Origin: Dyadobacter sandarakinus
GTDB taxonomy: Bacteria; Bacteroidota; Bacteroidia; Cytophagales; Spirosomataceae
Reading direction: 5' to 3'
Length of the DNA stretch: 64,000 nucleotides
Assembly (NCBI RefSeq): GCF_016894445.1
Contig: NZ_CP056775.1
Coordinates: forward strand, 5,761,001 to 5,825,000
The notes below the pieces were generated by a model. That model made no database searches and was not told the DNA's origin. It saw nothing but the letters and a program-made list of their open reading frames with translations. Shown here piece by piece: positions 43,294 through 51,563 of this stretch. Numbering within the stretch: the first letter of the stretch is position 1; each line of letters opens with the position of its first letter. A program made the position numbers and the translations under genes.

Positions 43294-44094
43294 TTACTCG
43301 GGTACGTCTTTCCTGACCTGATTGAAGACGAAGCCAGGGAAAAAGCGTTTCATGTACAGTCCGGCTACTTCGCGGAACCCGCCGATGTAGATTTCCCTTT
43401 TGTTGTTTTTGACCGCCTGAAGAATACGCTCGGCACATTCTTCTGCCGGAATGCCGTTTTGCTGATTGCGGTCCATTTTACCAAACTTATCCCCGGCTGC
43501 ATTCAGCGCATTGAGGGAAATGTTTGTTTTGATATAACCCGGCAACACGGTCGTAACCTGGATATTGTCTTTGTAGCCCTCAGCACGCAGTGAATCGTAA
43601 AAGCCTATGACGGCGTGTTTGGCGGCATTGTAGCCAGAGCGCATGATGGTGCCGATCTTCCCGGCCACGCTGCTGATCACCACGAAATGCCCGCTTTTTT
43701 GTGCGACCATATGCGGGAGAATCGCTTTGGTCAGCGCAACCGTACTGAAAAAGTTGACATCCATCAGTTTACGGTACACCTCAAAATCGGTATCCTGAAT
43801 GTACGATCGCTGGCTGATTCCCGCATTGTGCACCATGATATCGATACGTCCGAAATGACCGATCACCTGCTCCGCTGCCGGGGCGGCTTTTTCAAAATCC
43901 GTCACATCCATGGGGATGATCAGCACATGATGGTCCGGCAGGCCGGTCTTGTTTTTAACCCTTTGCAGCTCAGCTTCACGTCTGGCCGTAAGTACAAGCT
44001 TTGCACCTTCTTCTGCAAAAGCAAGTGCGAGCGCCTCTCCAATGCCCGAAGAGGCACCGGTTATCCATACTACCTTGTCTTTAAAGGCTGTCAT
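43294..44094 (-). CDS. Short-chain dehydrogenase/reductase
   Basis: A 266-residue classical SDR. TGASSGIG (12-19) binds NAD(P), NAG (90-92) is structural, and Ser141/142, Tyr155 and Lys159 (SGYNAAKH) form the catalytic set. Basic residues after the second strand (TARREAEL) favour NADP. The C-terminal MKRFFPGFVFNQVRKD is hydrophobic-basic, as in the membrane-attached DHRS7/YqjQ-like subgroup. Substrate unknown. It is the last gene of a minus-strand group, 6 bp after the LD-carboxypeptidase stop. Confidence 0.9.
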   Translation of the reverse strand: MTAFKDKVVWITGASSGIGEALALAFAEEGAKLVLTARREAELQRVKNKTGLPDHHVLIIPMDVTDFEKAAPAAEQVIGHFGRIDIMVHNAGISQRSYIQDTDFEVYRKLMDVNFFSTVALTKAILPHMVAQKSGHFVVISSVAGKIGTIMRSGYNAAKHAVIGFYDSLRAEGYKDNIQVTTVLPGYIKTNISLNALNAAGDKFGKMDRNQQNGIPAEECAERILQAVKNNKREIYIGGFREVAGLYMKRFFPGFVFNQVRKDVPE

Positions 44095-44100
44095 TTTAGA

Positions 44101-45033
44101 TCAGATAATTGTAGATGAGGAGGTCAGAAATGTCAGTTCAGCGACGCGCTCGCCAACCGTGAAATCAGCAGTCATACCAATGCCCATCGCCCGGTTGTCA
44201 CCCACGTGACCCACGGGAAAATCAAAGCAAACGGGGTAGGAGTATTGCGAAACATGCTCGTGCACGATCTCGTAGGTACTCTTGCCAAAATCCGGGTCGC
44301 TGTTATCTTTCATATCGGTAAACTGGCCTACAATCAGCCCTGCCAGCTGTTCGAGCTTGCCGGCGCGTTTGAGTTGGATCATCATGCGGTCCAGGTTATA
44401 GAGGTATTCATGAATGTCCTCTATAAAAAGAATTTTCCCCTTTGTATCAACTTCCGTACCTGACCCAAGCAGGTGCGCCAGGATGCAAAGATTCCCGCCT
44501 ACGACTTCGGCAGTTGCAGTGCCGAAACGGTTGAGCGGGTGCGCACTTACAGCATAGGCGGGAAGCTCACCAAAAAGCATCTGACCGACCGACTCTGCCG
44601 CAAGGCTGCTTCCAAATGCAGTTATCGACTTGGCCATCGGGCCGTGAATGCCGGCGTAGCCCAGGTTGTAAATATGGGACAGCAGTACCGTAAGGTCACT
44701 GAATCCGACAATCCATTTGGGATGTTTCTGAAAATGCGTAAAGTCCAGTTTGTCTACAATCCGTGAGCATCCGTAACCACCCCGTGCCGCCATAATCGCG
44801 TGGATCGACGGATCGTCCAGCATGTCCTGCAGCTCTTGCTGCCGCGCTTCGTCCGTAGCCGAAAACTGATGAAAATGGCTTTTTAAAGTAGCTCCTTCCA
44901 CTACTTCCAGGCCCCACGAGCGGAGCAGCTCGATGCCCGGAATAAGGTCGTCATATTGTACAGCACTTGCAGGTGCGACAATACCGACCCGATCACCGGG
45001 TTGTAAAAACGGCGGAAACTTGATCTCGCTCAT
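44101..45033 (-). CDS. Murein tetrapeptide LD-carboxypeptidase (S66)
   Basis: A 310-residue S66 peptidase of the LdcA type, which removes the terminal D-Ala from recycled muropeptides. GDRVGIVAPAS begins the fold. The nucleophile Ser112 is in VGFSDLT, after AARGGYGCSRI. The partner Glu is in ILFIEDIHEYLYNLDRM and the His in FDFPVGHVGDNRA. There is no signal peptide, so it acts in the cytoplasm. It lies 3 bp downstream of the DciA-like gene and in the same run as the GH3-beta-lactamase protein, which supports a cell-wall recycling theme. Confidence 0.9.
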   Translation of the reverse strand: MSEIKFPPFLQPGDRVGIVAPASAVQYDDLIPGIELLRSWGLEVVEGATLKSHFHQFSATDEARQQELQDMLDDPSIHAIMAARGGYGCSRIVDKLDFTHFQKHPKWIVGFSDLTVLLSHIYNLGYAGIHGPMAKSITAFGSSLAAESVGQMLFGELPAYAVSAHPLNRFGTATAEVVGGNLCILAHLLGSGTEVDTKGKILFIEDIHEYLYNLDRMMIQLKRAGKLEQLAGLIVGQFTDMKDNSDPDFGKSTYEIVHEHVSQYSYPVCFDFPVGHVGDNRAMGIGMTADFTVGERVAELTFLTSSSTII

Positions 45034-45036
45034 AGG

Positions 45037-45363
45037 TCATACAAAGACTACGTCGTGCACGAGGTTGCTGCCCATGTCTTTGTTGATCAGCTCAATGATT
45101 TTTGATTTGGCACGAAGCAGCTCATTGCGCAGGGGTGCTGATTCTATCTGCAGAAACAAAACGCCTTCCTTGATATACACAGACCGGGTGCGGGATGCAA
45201 TGGCAGTACCCATGATCTGGTCCCAATGCGCAGCAACGTAAGACTGGTCAAACCGGTTACGGAGACTGTACCGCTCAAGCATCTGGTTGATCGCATCTTT
45301 CAACGGGGTAACGCCAGGTCGGCGCGATGCTTTTTCTTTATCAAACCGGTAGTGCTGTGCCAT
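45037..45363 (-). CDS. DUF721/DciA-like protein
   Basis: A 108-residue basic protein. I begin at MAQHYRFDKEKA (ATG 45363), since the longer frame crosses the promoter. LKDAINQMLERYSLRNRFDQSYVAAHWDQIMGTAIASRT and LRNELLRAKSKIIELIN match the DUF721 family; its best known member, DciA, loads or assists the replicative helicase DnaB. The Bacteroidota proteins are short like this one. A perfect -7 motif (TACATTTG) lies 31 bp upstream, so it may head the dciA-ldcA-SDR transcript. Confidence 0.82.
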   Translation of the reverse strand: MAQHYRFDKEKASRRPGVTPLKDAINQMLERYSLRNRFDQSYVAAHWDQIMGTAIASRTRSVYIKEGVLFLQIESAPLRNELLRAKSKIIELINKDMGSNLVHDVVFV

Positions 45364-45394
45364 GCTGAGGAGATTAACAATCGAGATAGTACTA

Positions 45395-45402
45395 CAAATG
45401 TA
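45395..45402 (-). promoter_or_regulatory. -7 element upstream of dciA-like gene
   Basis: The minus strand reads TACATTTG, a full TAnnTTTG match in the 70-bp gap after the GH3 gene. No clear -33 TTG is seen. Confidence 0.45.
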
Positions 45403-45433
45403 AAAAGATAACCTGAAGGTTCTTCCGGGCCGC

Positions 45434-48394
45434 TTACTTTTTAAGTAATTCCTGGTACACCACATCCATGATGGCCGTGCGGATATTCAGCGATGAAATC
45501 TTGTTGTTCTCACGGGTCGGATAAACCCGGTTTGAAAGAAAAACATAGTTCAGCTTCCACGCAGGATCAGCCCAGGTCATAATGCCGGTGTAGCCCGTAT
45601 GCCCGAAGCTCGACGGGCTGGCATAGCGCGGTGCATTCCCGGAATATTTAAATGTCGGCTTGTCAAATCCGATACCCCTGCGGCTGCCGGTCTCGGGATA
45701 CTGGTACCGGGTAAATTCGATCAACGCATCTTTGGAAAGCACCTGCTCGCCTCCGTAGTACCCCTGCTGCAGATACATCTGCCACACTTTCATCACATCA
45801 TTGGAAGTTCCGAATAATCCGGCATGACCGCTCAGTCCGCCGAGCATTGCGGCAGCCTCATCATGCACCTGGCCATGCAGCTGGGTCATCCGGAAAAACG
45901 TGTCGCGCTCGCTTGGCACAATGTCTTCCAGCTTGTAAAAACGCTTGGGATTGAAGGTTAATGTATTCGCTCCCAGCTTGTGGTAGTAATGGTTTTTGAG
46001 GTAGCTTTCAAAATCTTCACCGGTCAGCCTCTTGACAATCTGAGGATACAGGATAAATGAAAGGTCACTGTACACATAGCCCTCTTTTTCATTCAGGGGA
46101 GAGTCGCGGATCGATTTGAAAATCGTTTTATCATAATCCTTGAAAATATACAGGCTGTCGTCCACCACGGAAATGGGATACTTTTTGGACTGTTTGGTGC
46201 TGAATGTTTTCTTCTTCCAGCTTCCGTCCGGGTTCTGCGCTTCTTTCCAGAGTACAATAAATGCTTTCAGCCGGGCACTGTGGGTGAGTACCTTCCGCCA
46301 GGGAAGATCAGCCTTGTTGGACTTTTCAAAATCAGGCAGATAATCTTTCATTGTAGCATCAAGATCAAACTTTTTCTGATCCCAGAGACTCATGAGCGCC
46401 AGGGTAGAAGCAGTGATTTTAGTTACAGATGCCAGGTCGTACAGGTCATTGAGCTGCACGGTTTCAGGTCCTTCATAGGTATGCTTTCCGTAAGCTTTCC
46501 TGAAAAACACCTTTCCATCTTTGGCCAGCTGCACCACGCAGCCCGGGGTTGCTTTCTGGGTGATGGCCAGCTTGGCAATAGAGTCGATTTTAAAGGTAAT
46601 TACCTCTGAATCCATGCCCAGTTCTTCGGGAATGGTGTATTTGAGGCGGCCAATTGCGGGCGTCTCCATTCCGGCATTGTAGGGAAAGTCAGCATTGACC
46701 GTTACCGGCAACTTTCCCTCTCCCGGTATCGCACCAAAAATCAGCTGAGCCGAAAGGTCCTGTGTGTAGGTAGTGGACTGATAAGCCATTACAAGGCCTT
46801 TTGCCAGCTCGGGGTGATCCATTTTGTTCAATGCATACGGATTGCCAAATACCGATACGACCGCCTTTCCTGATGCTGTAAGGTCTTTTAGTACCATCCG
46901 CATCGGGTCGGTAAGTCCGTAATTTGTTTTGGGCGATACGCTCCCCAGGTGCACACCCACCAGCAGCAGGTTGTAGTTCCCCAACTTTGATTTCAAGTCA
47001 GCAGCCTGCGCGTCCGTAGCCTTTGCAGGGAGATAGTAGTGATCAATAGTTGTATAAAGTCCGAGTGTTTTCTGAAAAGTGGTGACGGTATCGGCACCCA
47101 GCGAAACCGAAGCTATTTTCAGGGTATCAAGGTTGCGGAGCGGAAGCAGGTTGTTTTCATTTTTCAGGACAGTCAATGCTTTTTCGGTCAGCAGCCTGTT
47201 GGTAAGCTCGGCTTCCTTAGGGTTCAGGTCTTCGTAGAGGCGATCCATCACGACCGGCTTGTAGTGGTTCAGTCCTGCCCAGGCTTTGGCTTCCAGTACC
47301 TTGCGGCAGCGGAAATCAATTTCAGCCTGCGTAATGCGGCCCGCAGCAATGCTTTTCTTGATCTCTGCAATGGATTTATTCACATCCTCTGTAAATTCCA
47401 GTACATCCATACCAGCTTCCAGCCCCATGGCGTCGGCTTTTCCGTCGGGGAAAAACTTGGTAACACCTTTCATGTTCATTGCATCGGAGTAGATCAGTCC
47501 CTGGAAGCCCAGCTCGCTTTTGAGCAGGTCCGATACAATGGGCTTGGATAAGGTTGAAGGTAAATTGGGTGTTTTGTCAAGTGCCGGAATGCTGAGGTGA
47601 GCAATCATTACGCCGCTCAATCCATTGTTCATCAAAGCTTTAAATGGATACAGTTCCAGCGAGTCAATTCTGTTGCGATCGTGCGTGATGACGGGTAGGT
47701 CAAAATGCGAATCGGTACCCGTATCACCATGTCCCGGAAAATGTTTGGCGCTCGTGAGCAGGCCGCTTTCCTGCATTCCGCGCATGTAGGCTACTGCTTT
47801 TTCAGCTACTTTATATTTGTTTTCACCAAAAGACCGGAAGCTGATCACCGGGTTATTGGGATTGTTATTCACATCGGCTACCGGTGCGAAGTTGATGTGA
47901 ACGCCCAGCCGGCGTGCCTGTGTGGCCAGTTGGGAGCCCATTTCATAAATCAGCTGATTATTGCCCTGGATCGCACCAAGCGTCATTTGATAAGGATATC
48001 TTACAGTACTGTCAATCCGCATTGCCAGCCCGAACTCGGCATCCATAGCAATCAGTAAGGGTACTTTTGAGACGGATTGATAGTGGTTTGTCAATCGGGC
48101 CTGAGGCACCGGTCCACCCTGAAAGAAAACGACTCCGCCCACTTTATTCTCGCGGATCAGCTTTTCTACGGCTGCGGGATTGCTCGTTTTGGGATCAATC
48201 ACCGCCCTTTTTACATCCGAAACTGCCGCCACCATGATCAGCTGCGCAATGCGCTCATCCGGTGAAAGCGTCGCAAATACCGAGTCTACCCACTGCCGGT
48301 TTTGTCGCAGGAAGGCTGGGGGAGTGGTTATTTGGGCAATAGAAAGGGTACTGTTTACCAGGAGAAATAGGAGTAAGGAGGCAAGGATTTTCAT
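45434..48394 (-). CDS. Exported GH3 glycosidase fused to a beta-lactamase-type serine hydrolase
   Basis: A 986-residue protein with a signal peptide (1-20, cut near SIAQ). Residues about 35-570 are a glycoside hydrolase family 3 unit of the NagZ type: KHFPGHGDTGTDSH (217-230) holds the acid-base His/Asp dyad and Asp304 in YSDAMNMKG is the nucleophile. Residues about 600-986 are a class-C/PBP-like serine hydrolase with SVTK at 656-659. NagZ cleaves GlcNAc-anhMurNAc, so the fusion may process peptidoglycan fragments in the periplasm. It starts at MKILASLL: longer readings run into the dispersed repeat upstream. Confidence 0.92.
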   Translation of the reverse strand: MKILASLLLFLLVNSTLSIAQITTPPAFLRQNRQWVDSVFATLSPDERIAQLIMVAAVSDVKRAVIDPKTSNPAAVEKLIRENKVGGVVFFQGGPVPQARLTNHYQSVSKVPLLIAMDAEFGLAMRIDSTVRYPYQMTLGAIQGNNQLIYEMGSQLATQARRLGVHINFAPVADVNNNPNNPVISFRSFGENKYKVAEKAVAYMRGMQESGLLTSAKHFPGHGDTGTDSHFDLPVITHDRNRIDSLELYPFKALMNNGLSGVMIAHLSIPALDKTPNLPSTLSKPIVSDLLKSELGFQGLIYSDAMNMKGVTKFFPDGKADAMGLEAGMDVLEFTEDVNKSIAEIKKSIAAGRITQAEIDFRCRKVLEAKAWAGLNHYKPVVMDRLYEDLNPKEAELTNRLLTEKALTVLKNENNLLPLRNLDTLKIASVSLGADTVTTFQKTLGLYTTIDHYYLPAKATDAQAADLKSKLGNYNLLLVGVHLGSVSPKTNYGLTDPMRMVLKDLTASGKAVVSVFGNPYALNKMDHPELAKGLVMAYQSTTYTQDLSAQLIFGAIPGEGKLPVTVNADFPYNAGMETPAIGRLKYTIPEELGMDSEVITFKIDSIAKLAITQKATPGCVVQLAKDGKVFFRKAYGKHTYEGPETVQLNDLYDLASVTKITASTLALMSLWDQKKFDLDATMKDYLPDFEKSNKADLPWRKVLTHSARLKAFIVLWKEAQNPDGSWKKKTFSTKQSKKYPISVVDDSLYIFKDYDKTIFKSIRDSPLNEKEGYVYSDLSFILYPQIVKRLTGEDFESYLKNHYYHKLGANTLTFNPKRFYKLEDIVPSERDTFFRMTQLHGQVHDEAAAMLGGLSGHAGLFGTSNDVMKVWQMYLQQGYYGGEQVLSKDALIEFTRYQYPETGSRRGIGFDKPTFKYSGNAPRYASPSSFGHTGYTGIMTWADPAWKLNYVFLSNRVYPTRENNKISSLNIRTAIMDVVYQELLKK

Positions 48395-48470
48395 CACAGG
48401 TATTTGGTGTAAGCTGTATTGGTTTTTGTTTGTAATTAGGATTTTCTTGACAAAAGTTATTAAACCTCTT

Positions 48471-48593
48471 TTTGTCACCCTGAGCGGAGTCGAAGGGGAG
48501 GTCGTCAGGCGGTCGAAGGGCAAGCGCTCAAGATATCAACCAAAGTATTTTTTAGCTGCCGCATCGCCCTTCGACTGCGCTCAGGGTGACAAA
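48471..48593. repeat. Palindromic dispersed repeat, copy 1
   Basis: A 123-bp element with 27-bp terminal inverted arms: left 48471-48497, right 48567-48593, one mismatch. The core is CCCTTCGACTGCGCTCAGGG. A second GTCGAAGGGC (48512-48521) can also pair with the right arm. Its right half is almost the same as in copy 2 (51401-51495). No transposase is nearby; it looks like a MITE or REP-like element between genes. Confidence 0.85.
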
Positions 48594-48610
48594 GGTGAGG
48601 ATTAACTTTA

Positions 48611-49039
48611 TTACTTTCTCTCAATCAACTCCTTCAACATTAGCATCATCTCATCTTTCTCTCTCAGCATTCGCTCGTACAATGCGATTTTTTCCTCGTG
48701 AAACTGGATAATCCTGTCGACAGGATGTTGATTGATCGTCGGGTAAATATTCATCCCATTTGACTGATCGTGATTGTTAAAGGTGTTGGTAATGATATTA
48801 ATAGCTTTTTCTTCTTCAAACTGCTGAATTGCCGCAGCTGGAATTTTGAGAACTGCGGCAACCTGATCTAAAATGTTCGCATCAATCTTCTCTTTTTGTT
48901 CAAGCAGTGAGACTTTCTGCTGATTCCAATCTTCGCCGAGCTCAAATGCAAATGCATCTTGCTTAATGCCGAGCATTTCGCGGAAACGTTTGAGATTGCG
49001 GCCTTCGTGGATTTTTGGATTTGAGGTAGTATGTGTCAT
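48611..49039 (-). CDS. XRE-family helix-turn-helix regulator
   Basis: A 142-residue protein. An N-terminal Cro/C1-type HTH at about 12-66 (LKRFREMLGIKQDAFAFEL, then NQQKVSLLEQKEKIDANILDQVAAVL) is followed by a Asn/Thr-rich linker. A C-terminal coiled coil (RIIQFHEEKIALYERMLREKDEMMLMLKELIE) probably drives dimerisation. It is a common small Bacteroidota regulator layout with unknown targets. It lies between the dispersed repeat and the chromate-type transporter, with its own start 61 bp from the latter's stop. Confidence 0.85.
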   Translation of the reverse strand: MTHTTSNPKIHEGRNLKRFREMLGIKQDAFAFELGEDWNQQKVSLLEQKEKIDANILDQVAAVLKIPAAAIQQFEEEKAINIITNTFNNHDQSNGMNIYPTINQHPVDRIIQFHEEKIALYERMLREKDEMMLMLKELIERK

Positions 49040-49100
49040 TTGAAAATGATTAAGTGAAGGTTTCTTTAAAAGACAAGTTAGGGAAAAATTGCTGCATTCT

Positions 49101-50288
49101 TCAAAACACCAGCCCCAGTACCAGGCCAGCCAGGATAATCAGATAGGAGGGTATTTTGGCAAATGCAATCACCAGCAAAGTAATGATGGCAGTGATCAGC
49201 GGCTGGGGCGAACTGGCCATGGGCTGGAAAAGCGACACGGCCGCAGCGATCGTAAGCCCACAGCTCGCAGCATGAATGCCTTCCAGCGAGGCCCGGATCC
49301 CCCGGTATCGTTTCAGCTGGTCCCAAACCGGGTAGGCGAAAAAGATGAAGAATGTGCCCGGCAGAAAGATGCCCGCAGTAGATACAAACCCGCCCAGCAT
49401 TTGTCCGGCAATGCCGTCGGACTGCATGGAAGTACTTCCTACAAACGTTGCAATGGAAAAAACCGGCCCCGGTACTACCTGTGTCAGCGCCATACCTGCC
49501 AGAAATTCCTGCTCCGTGAGGTAATGCTTGAACTCTACAAACTCATTATATAATAACGGAATCAGCACCTGACCGCCCCCGAAAACAAGACTTCCGTTGC
49601 GGTAGAAGTTTTCAAAAAGTCTGACCGGAAGCGAATTGGTAATCTTTCCGATCACTGCCGCGGCAATCAGCACCGAAATCCAGAAAATGATGGGCCGCCA
49701 CTTGATGCGGATGGGCCCGCGCTCCATCTTTTCATGTTTCCTGAAATTAAGTGAAGCCGCCACGCCTCCGGACACAATCAGGACGGGTGTCATATAGGGA
49801 GAAGGGTAGAAGTGCGCCACGATGGTAGACAGGATCAGCAGCGACCAGCCCAGGTGATTATGCACTACCTTGCGGGCGATCATGTAAGCGCCGTAAATCA
49901 GGAATGCCACAGCCATCGGTCCCACAAACCGCGTGAAACCCAGGGATATGTTATTTTTTTCAAGATAATGAATACCGATTGCCGCCAGGGTCATGAGCAC
50001 CATGGCCGGCAGTGACCATACCAGCAGGCTAAGATAAGCCAGCGGCTGTCCGCCGATTTTCAGCCCGATGGCAGTAACCGTCTGCGTGGAGCTGGGTCCG
50101 GGAAGTACCTGGCAGAGTGCCTGAAGTTCGAGCAGTTCTTCTTCCGTAATGTACCGGCGCTTCCTGACAAGCCGCTCGATCATCATCATCAAATGTACCT
50201 GCGGACCTCCGAATGCTGTAAGCGACAGCAAAAGAATGTCCATCAGGTAAATGATGTAGCGGAACCGGCGGATAGGAGGGTAGGCCAA
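49101..50288 (-). CDS. CHR-family (ChrA-like) chromate-type ion transporter
   Basis: A 395-residue membrane protein with two similar halves. Each half has a family motif: LTAFGGPQVH near the start and QVLPGPSSTQTVTAIG in half 1, then VFGGGQVLIPLLYNEFV and QVVPGPVFSIATFVG in half 2. ChrA exports chromate, or transports sulfate-like anions, across the inner membrane. The start is a TTG at 50288, the only start before an in-frame stop. The stop of the 2OG oxygenase is 4 bp upstream, so they form an operon. Chromate as substrate is family-based only. Confidence 0.88.
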   Translation of the reverse strand: MAYPPIRRFRYIIYLMDILLLSLTAFGGPQVHLMMMIERLVRKRRYITEEELLELQALCQVLPGPSSTQTVTAIGLKIGGQPLAYLSLLVWSLPAMVLMTLAAIGIHYLEKNNISLGFTRFVGPMAVAFLIYGAYMIARKVVHNHLGWSLLILSTIVAHFYPSPYMTPVLIVSGGVAASLNFRKHEKMERGPIRIKWRPIIFWISVLIAAAVIGKITNSLPVRLFENFYRNGSLVFGGGQVLIPLLYNEFVEFKHYLTEQEFLAGMALTQVVPGPVFSIATFVGSTSMQSDGIAGQMLGGFVSTAGIFLPGTFFIFFAYPVWDQLKRYRGIRASLEGIHAASCGLTIAAAVSLFQPMASSPQPLITAIITLLVIAFAKIPSYLIILAGLVLGLVF

Positions 50289-50292
50289 GGGT

Positions 50293-51249
50293 TTATTTCT
50301 TTAATCCCAGTTCCCTTAATCTTTCGTCCAGAAATTCCCCTGCCGTCATATCGGTGTACAACTTGGGATACTCGGGCGAGATGCAGCTTTCCAGACTGGC
50401 GAGGTTCATGTCTGCCCGCGGGTGCATGAAAAACGGTATGCTGTACCGCGATGTGCCCATTTTTTCGCGGGGCGGATTTACTACCCGGTGAATGGTTGAT
50501 TTGAGCTTGTGGTTCGTCAGCCGGTCGAGCATATCACCCACATTGACAACAATCTGGTCGGGCAGGGCTGTTATCGCAATCCATTTGCCGTCGTGGCGCA
50601 ACACTTCCAGACCTTCGGCACTGGCGCCCATGAGCAAAGTAATGAGGTTGATATCTCCATGAGCCGCCGCACGTACCGCGCCTTCCGGGACGAGTTCAGG
50701 ATTCGGGATAGGGAAATAATGCAGGGCACGGAGCAGGCTGTCGCCATTCCGGACCTTTTCTTCAAAATAATCCTCCGGCAGGTTCAGGTAAATGGCGATG
50801 GCACGCAGCAGCGTTTTACCCGTATCTTCAAAAGTACGGTATACCTGCAGGGTGTAGGTTTCAAACTCGGGTACTTCCTCGGGAAACACATTGTGCGGCA
50901 TACTGCCAACTGGCTCGGGCTGGCCGACGTGATAAAACTCTTTTAAATCCGCAACTTTAAAGCCTTTTGCGGTTTCTTTTCCTTTGCTGATATAACCCCG
51001 CTGCCCAAACAGCTCAGGGAATTCGTATTTTCTTTTGAGATGTTCTGGTTGGGAAAAAAATGTTTGCGCCGCACTGTAAAGCTTTTCACGCAGCTCATCA
51101 CTCAGACCATGGTTTTTGATCGCCACAAATCCAATATTCGTAAAAGCCGCACCGAGGTCGGCTACAAATTGTCTTTTTTTCTCTTCATCACCGGAAGTGA
51201 AATGCGCCAAATCCAATGATGGTACCTCATCAAGCAACGCTGGTTCCAT
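50293..51249 (-). CDS. Isopenicillin-N-synthase-like 2OG-Fe(II) oxygenase
   Basis: A 318-residue non-haem iron dioxygenase. The N-terminal DIOX_N-type part (FTNIGFVAIKNHGLSDEL) precedes the jelly-roll. Iron ligands are His197, Asp199 and His254 (AAHGDINL, STIHRVV), and Arg268 with Ser270 (RYS) bind 2-oxoglutarate. Plant-like family members oxidise amino acids, hormones or secondary metabolites; many bacterial relatives have unknown substrates. It is the first gene of a two-gene unit with the ChrA-like transporter. No signal peptide. Confidence 0.88.
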   Translation of the reverse strand: MEPALLDEVPSLDLAHFTSGDEEKKRQFVADLGAAFTNIGFVAIKNHGLSDELREKLYSAAQTFFSQPEHLKRKYEFPELFGQRGYISKGKETAKGFKVADLKEFYHVGQPEPVGSMPHNVFPEEVPEFETYTLQVYRTFEDTGKTLLRAIAIYLNLPEDYFEEKVRNGDSLLRALHYFPIPNPELVPEGAVRAAAHGDINLITLLMGASAEGLEVLRHDGKWIAITALPDQIVVNVGDMLDRLTNHKLKSTIHRVVNPPREKMGTSRYSIPFFMHPRADMNLASLESCISPEYPKLYTDMTAGEFLDERLRELGLKK

Positions 51250-51283
51250 ACAAATCCTTTTTTCTGCAAAGTAAGGAAATTAT

Positions 51284-51390
51284 GGAGGAAAGGAGGAAGG
51301 TGGGAAAGGAGAAAGGGGGAATGGAGGAAGGAGGGAAAGGAGGAAGGTGGAATGAAGAAAGTAGGAAGGAAGGAAAGTGAGATGGTGGGA
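51284..51390 (+). repeat. C-free purine-rich GGA tract
   Basis: Over 107 nt the plus strand holds no C and only eight T, with irregular GGAGGAAAGG-type units. It ends 11 bp before repeat copy 2. Such tracts can form triplex or quadruplex-like structures. Confidence 0.8.
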
Positions 51391-51400
51391 ACTGCCAACA

Positions 51401-51495
51401 TTTGTCATGCTGAGCGCAGTCGAAGCACGATGCGGTAGCAAAAAAGCACTTTTAAGCTACCGCATCTGCCCTTCGACTGCGCTCAGGGTGACAAG
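51401..51495. repeat. Palindromic dispersed repeat, copy 2
   Basis: Outer arms are 51401-51427 and 51469-51495 (four mismatches plus a differing end base). A perfect inner 11-bp stem GATGCGGTAGC (51429-51439) and GCTACCGCATC (51456-51466) gives almost full folding. It is in the same orientation as copy 1 (48471-48593) and shares about 40 of 45 bases in the right half. Confidence 0.87.
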
Positions 51496-51563
51496 AAGGC
51501 GTACAAGTGCATTACTGTTTAATTCCTCCCTTTCTCCATTCCTCCTTTCCTCCCTTCTTCCCC

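Larger units (their letters stand above)
51250..51563. other. 314-bp intergenic region made of repeats
   Basis: It holds no gene. From left to right: AT-rich 2OG oxygenase leader, C-free purine tract, palindromic repeat copy 2, and a G-free pyrimidine tract (from 51518 into the next gene's 3' end). The outer tracts are imperfect inverted copies of each other. Confidence 0.8.

Noticed and set aside
48395..48523. N-terminal extension of the GH3-beta-lactamase protein by 43 residues
   Set aside because: The added residues come from the dispersed repeat, and a normal signal peptide begins at the ATG at 48394.
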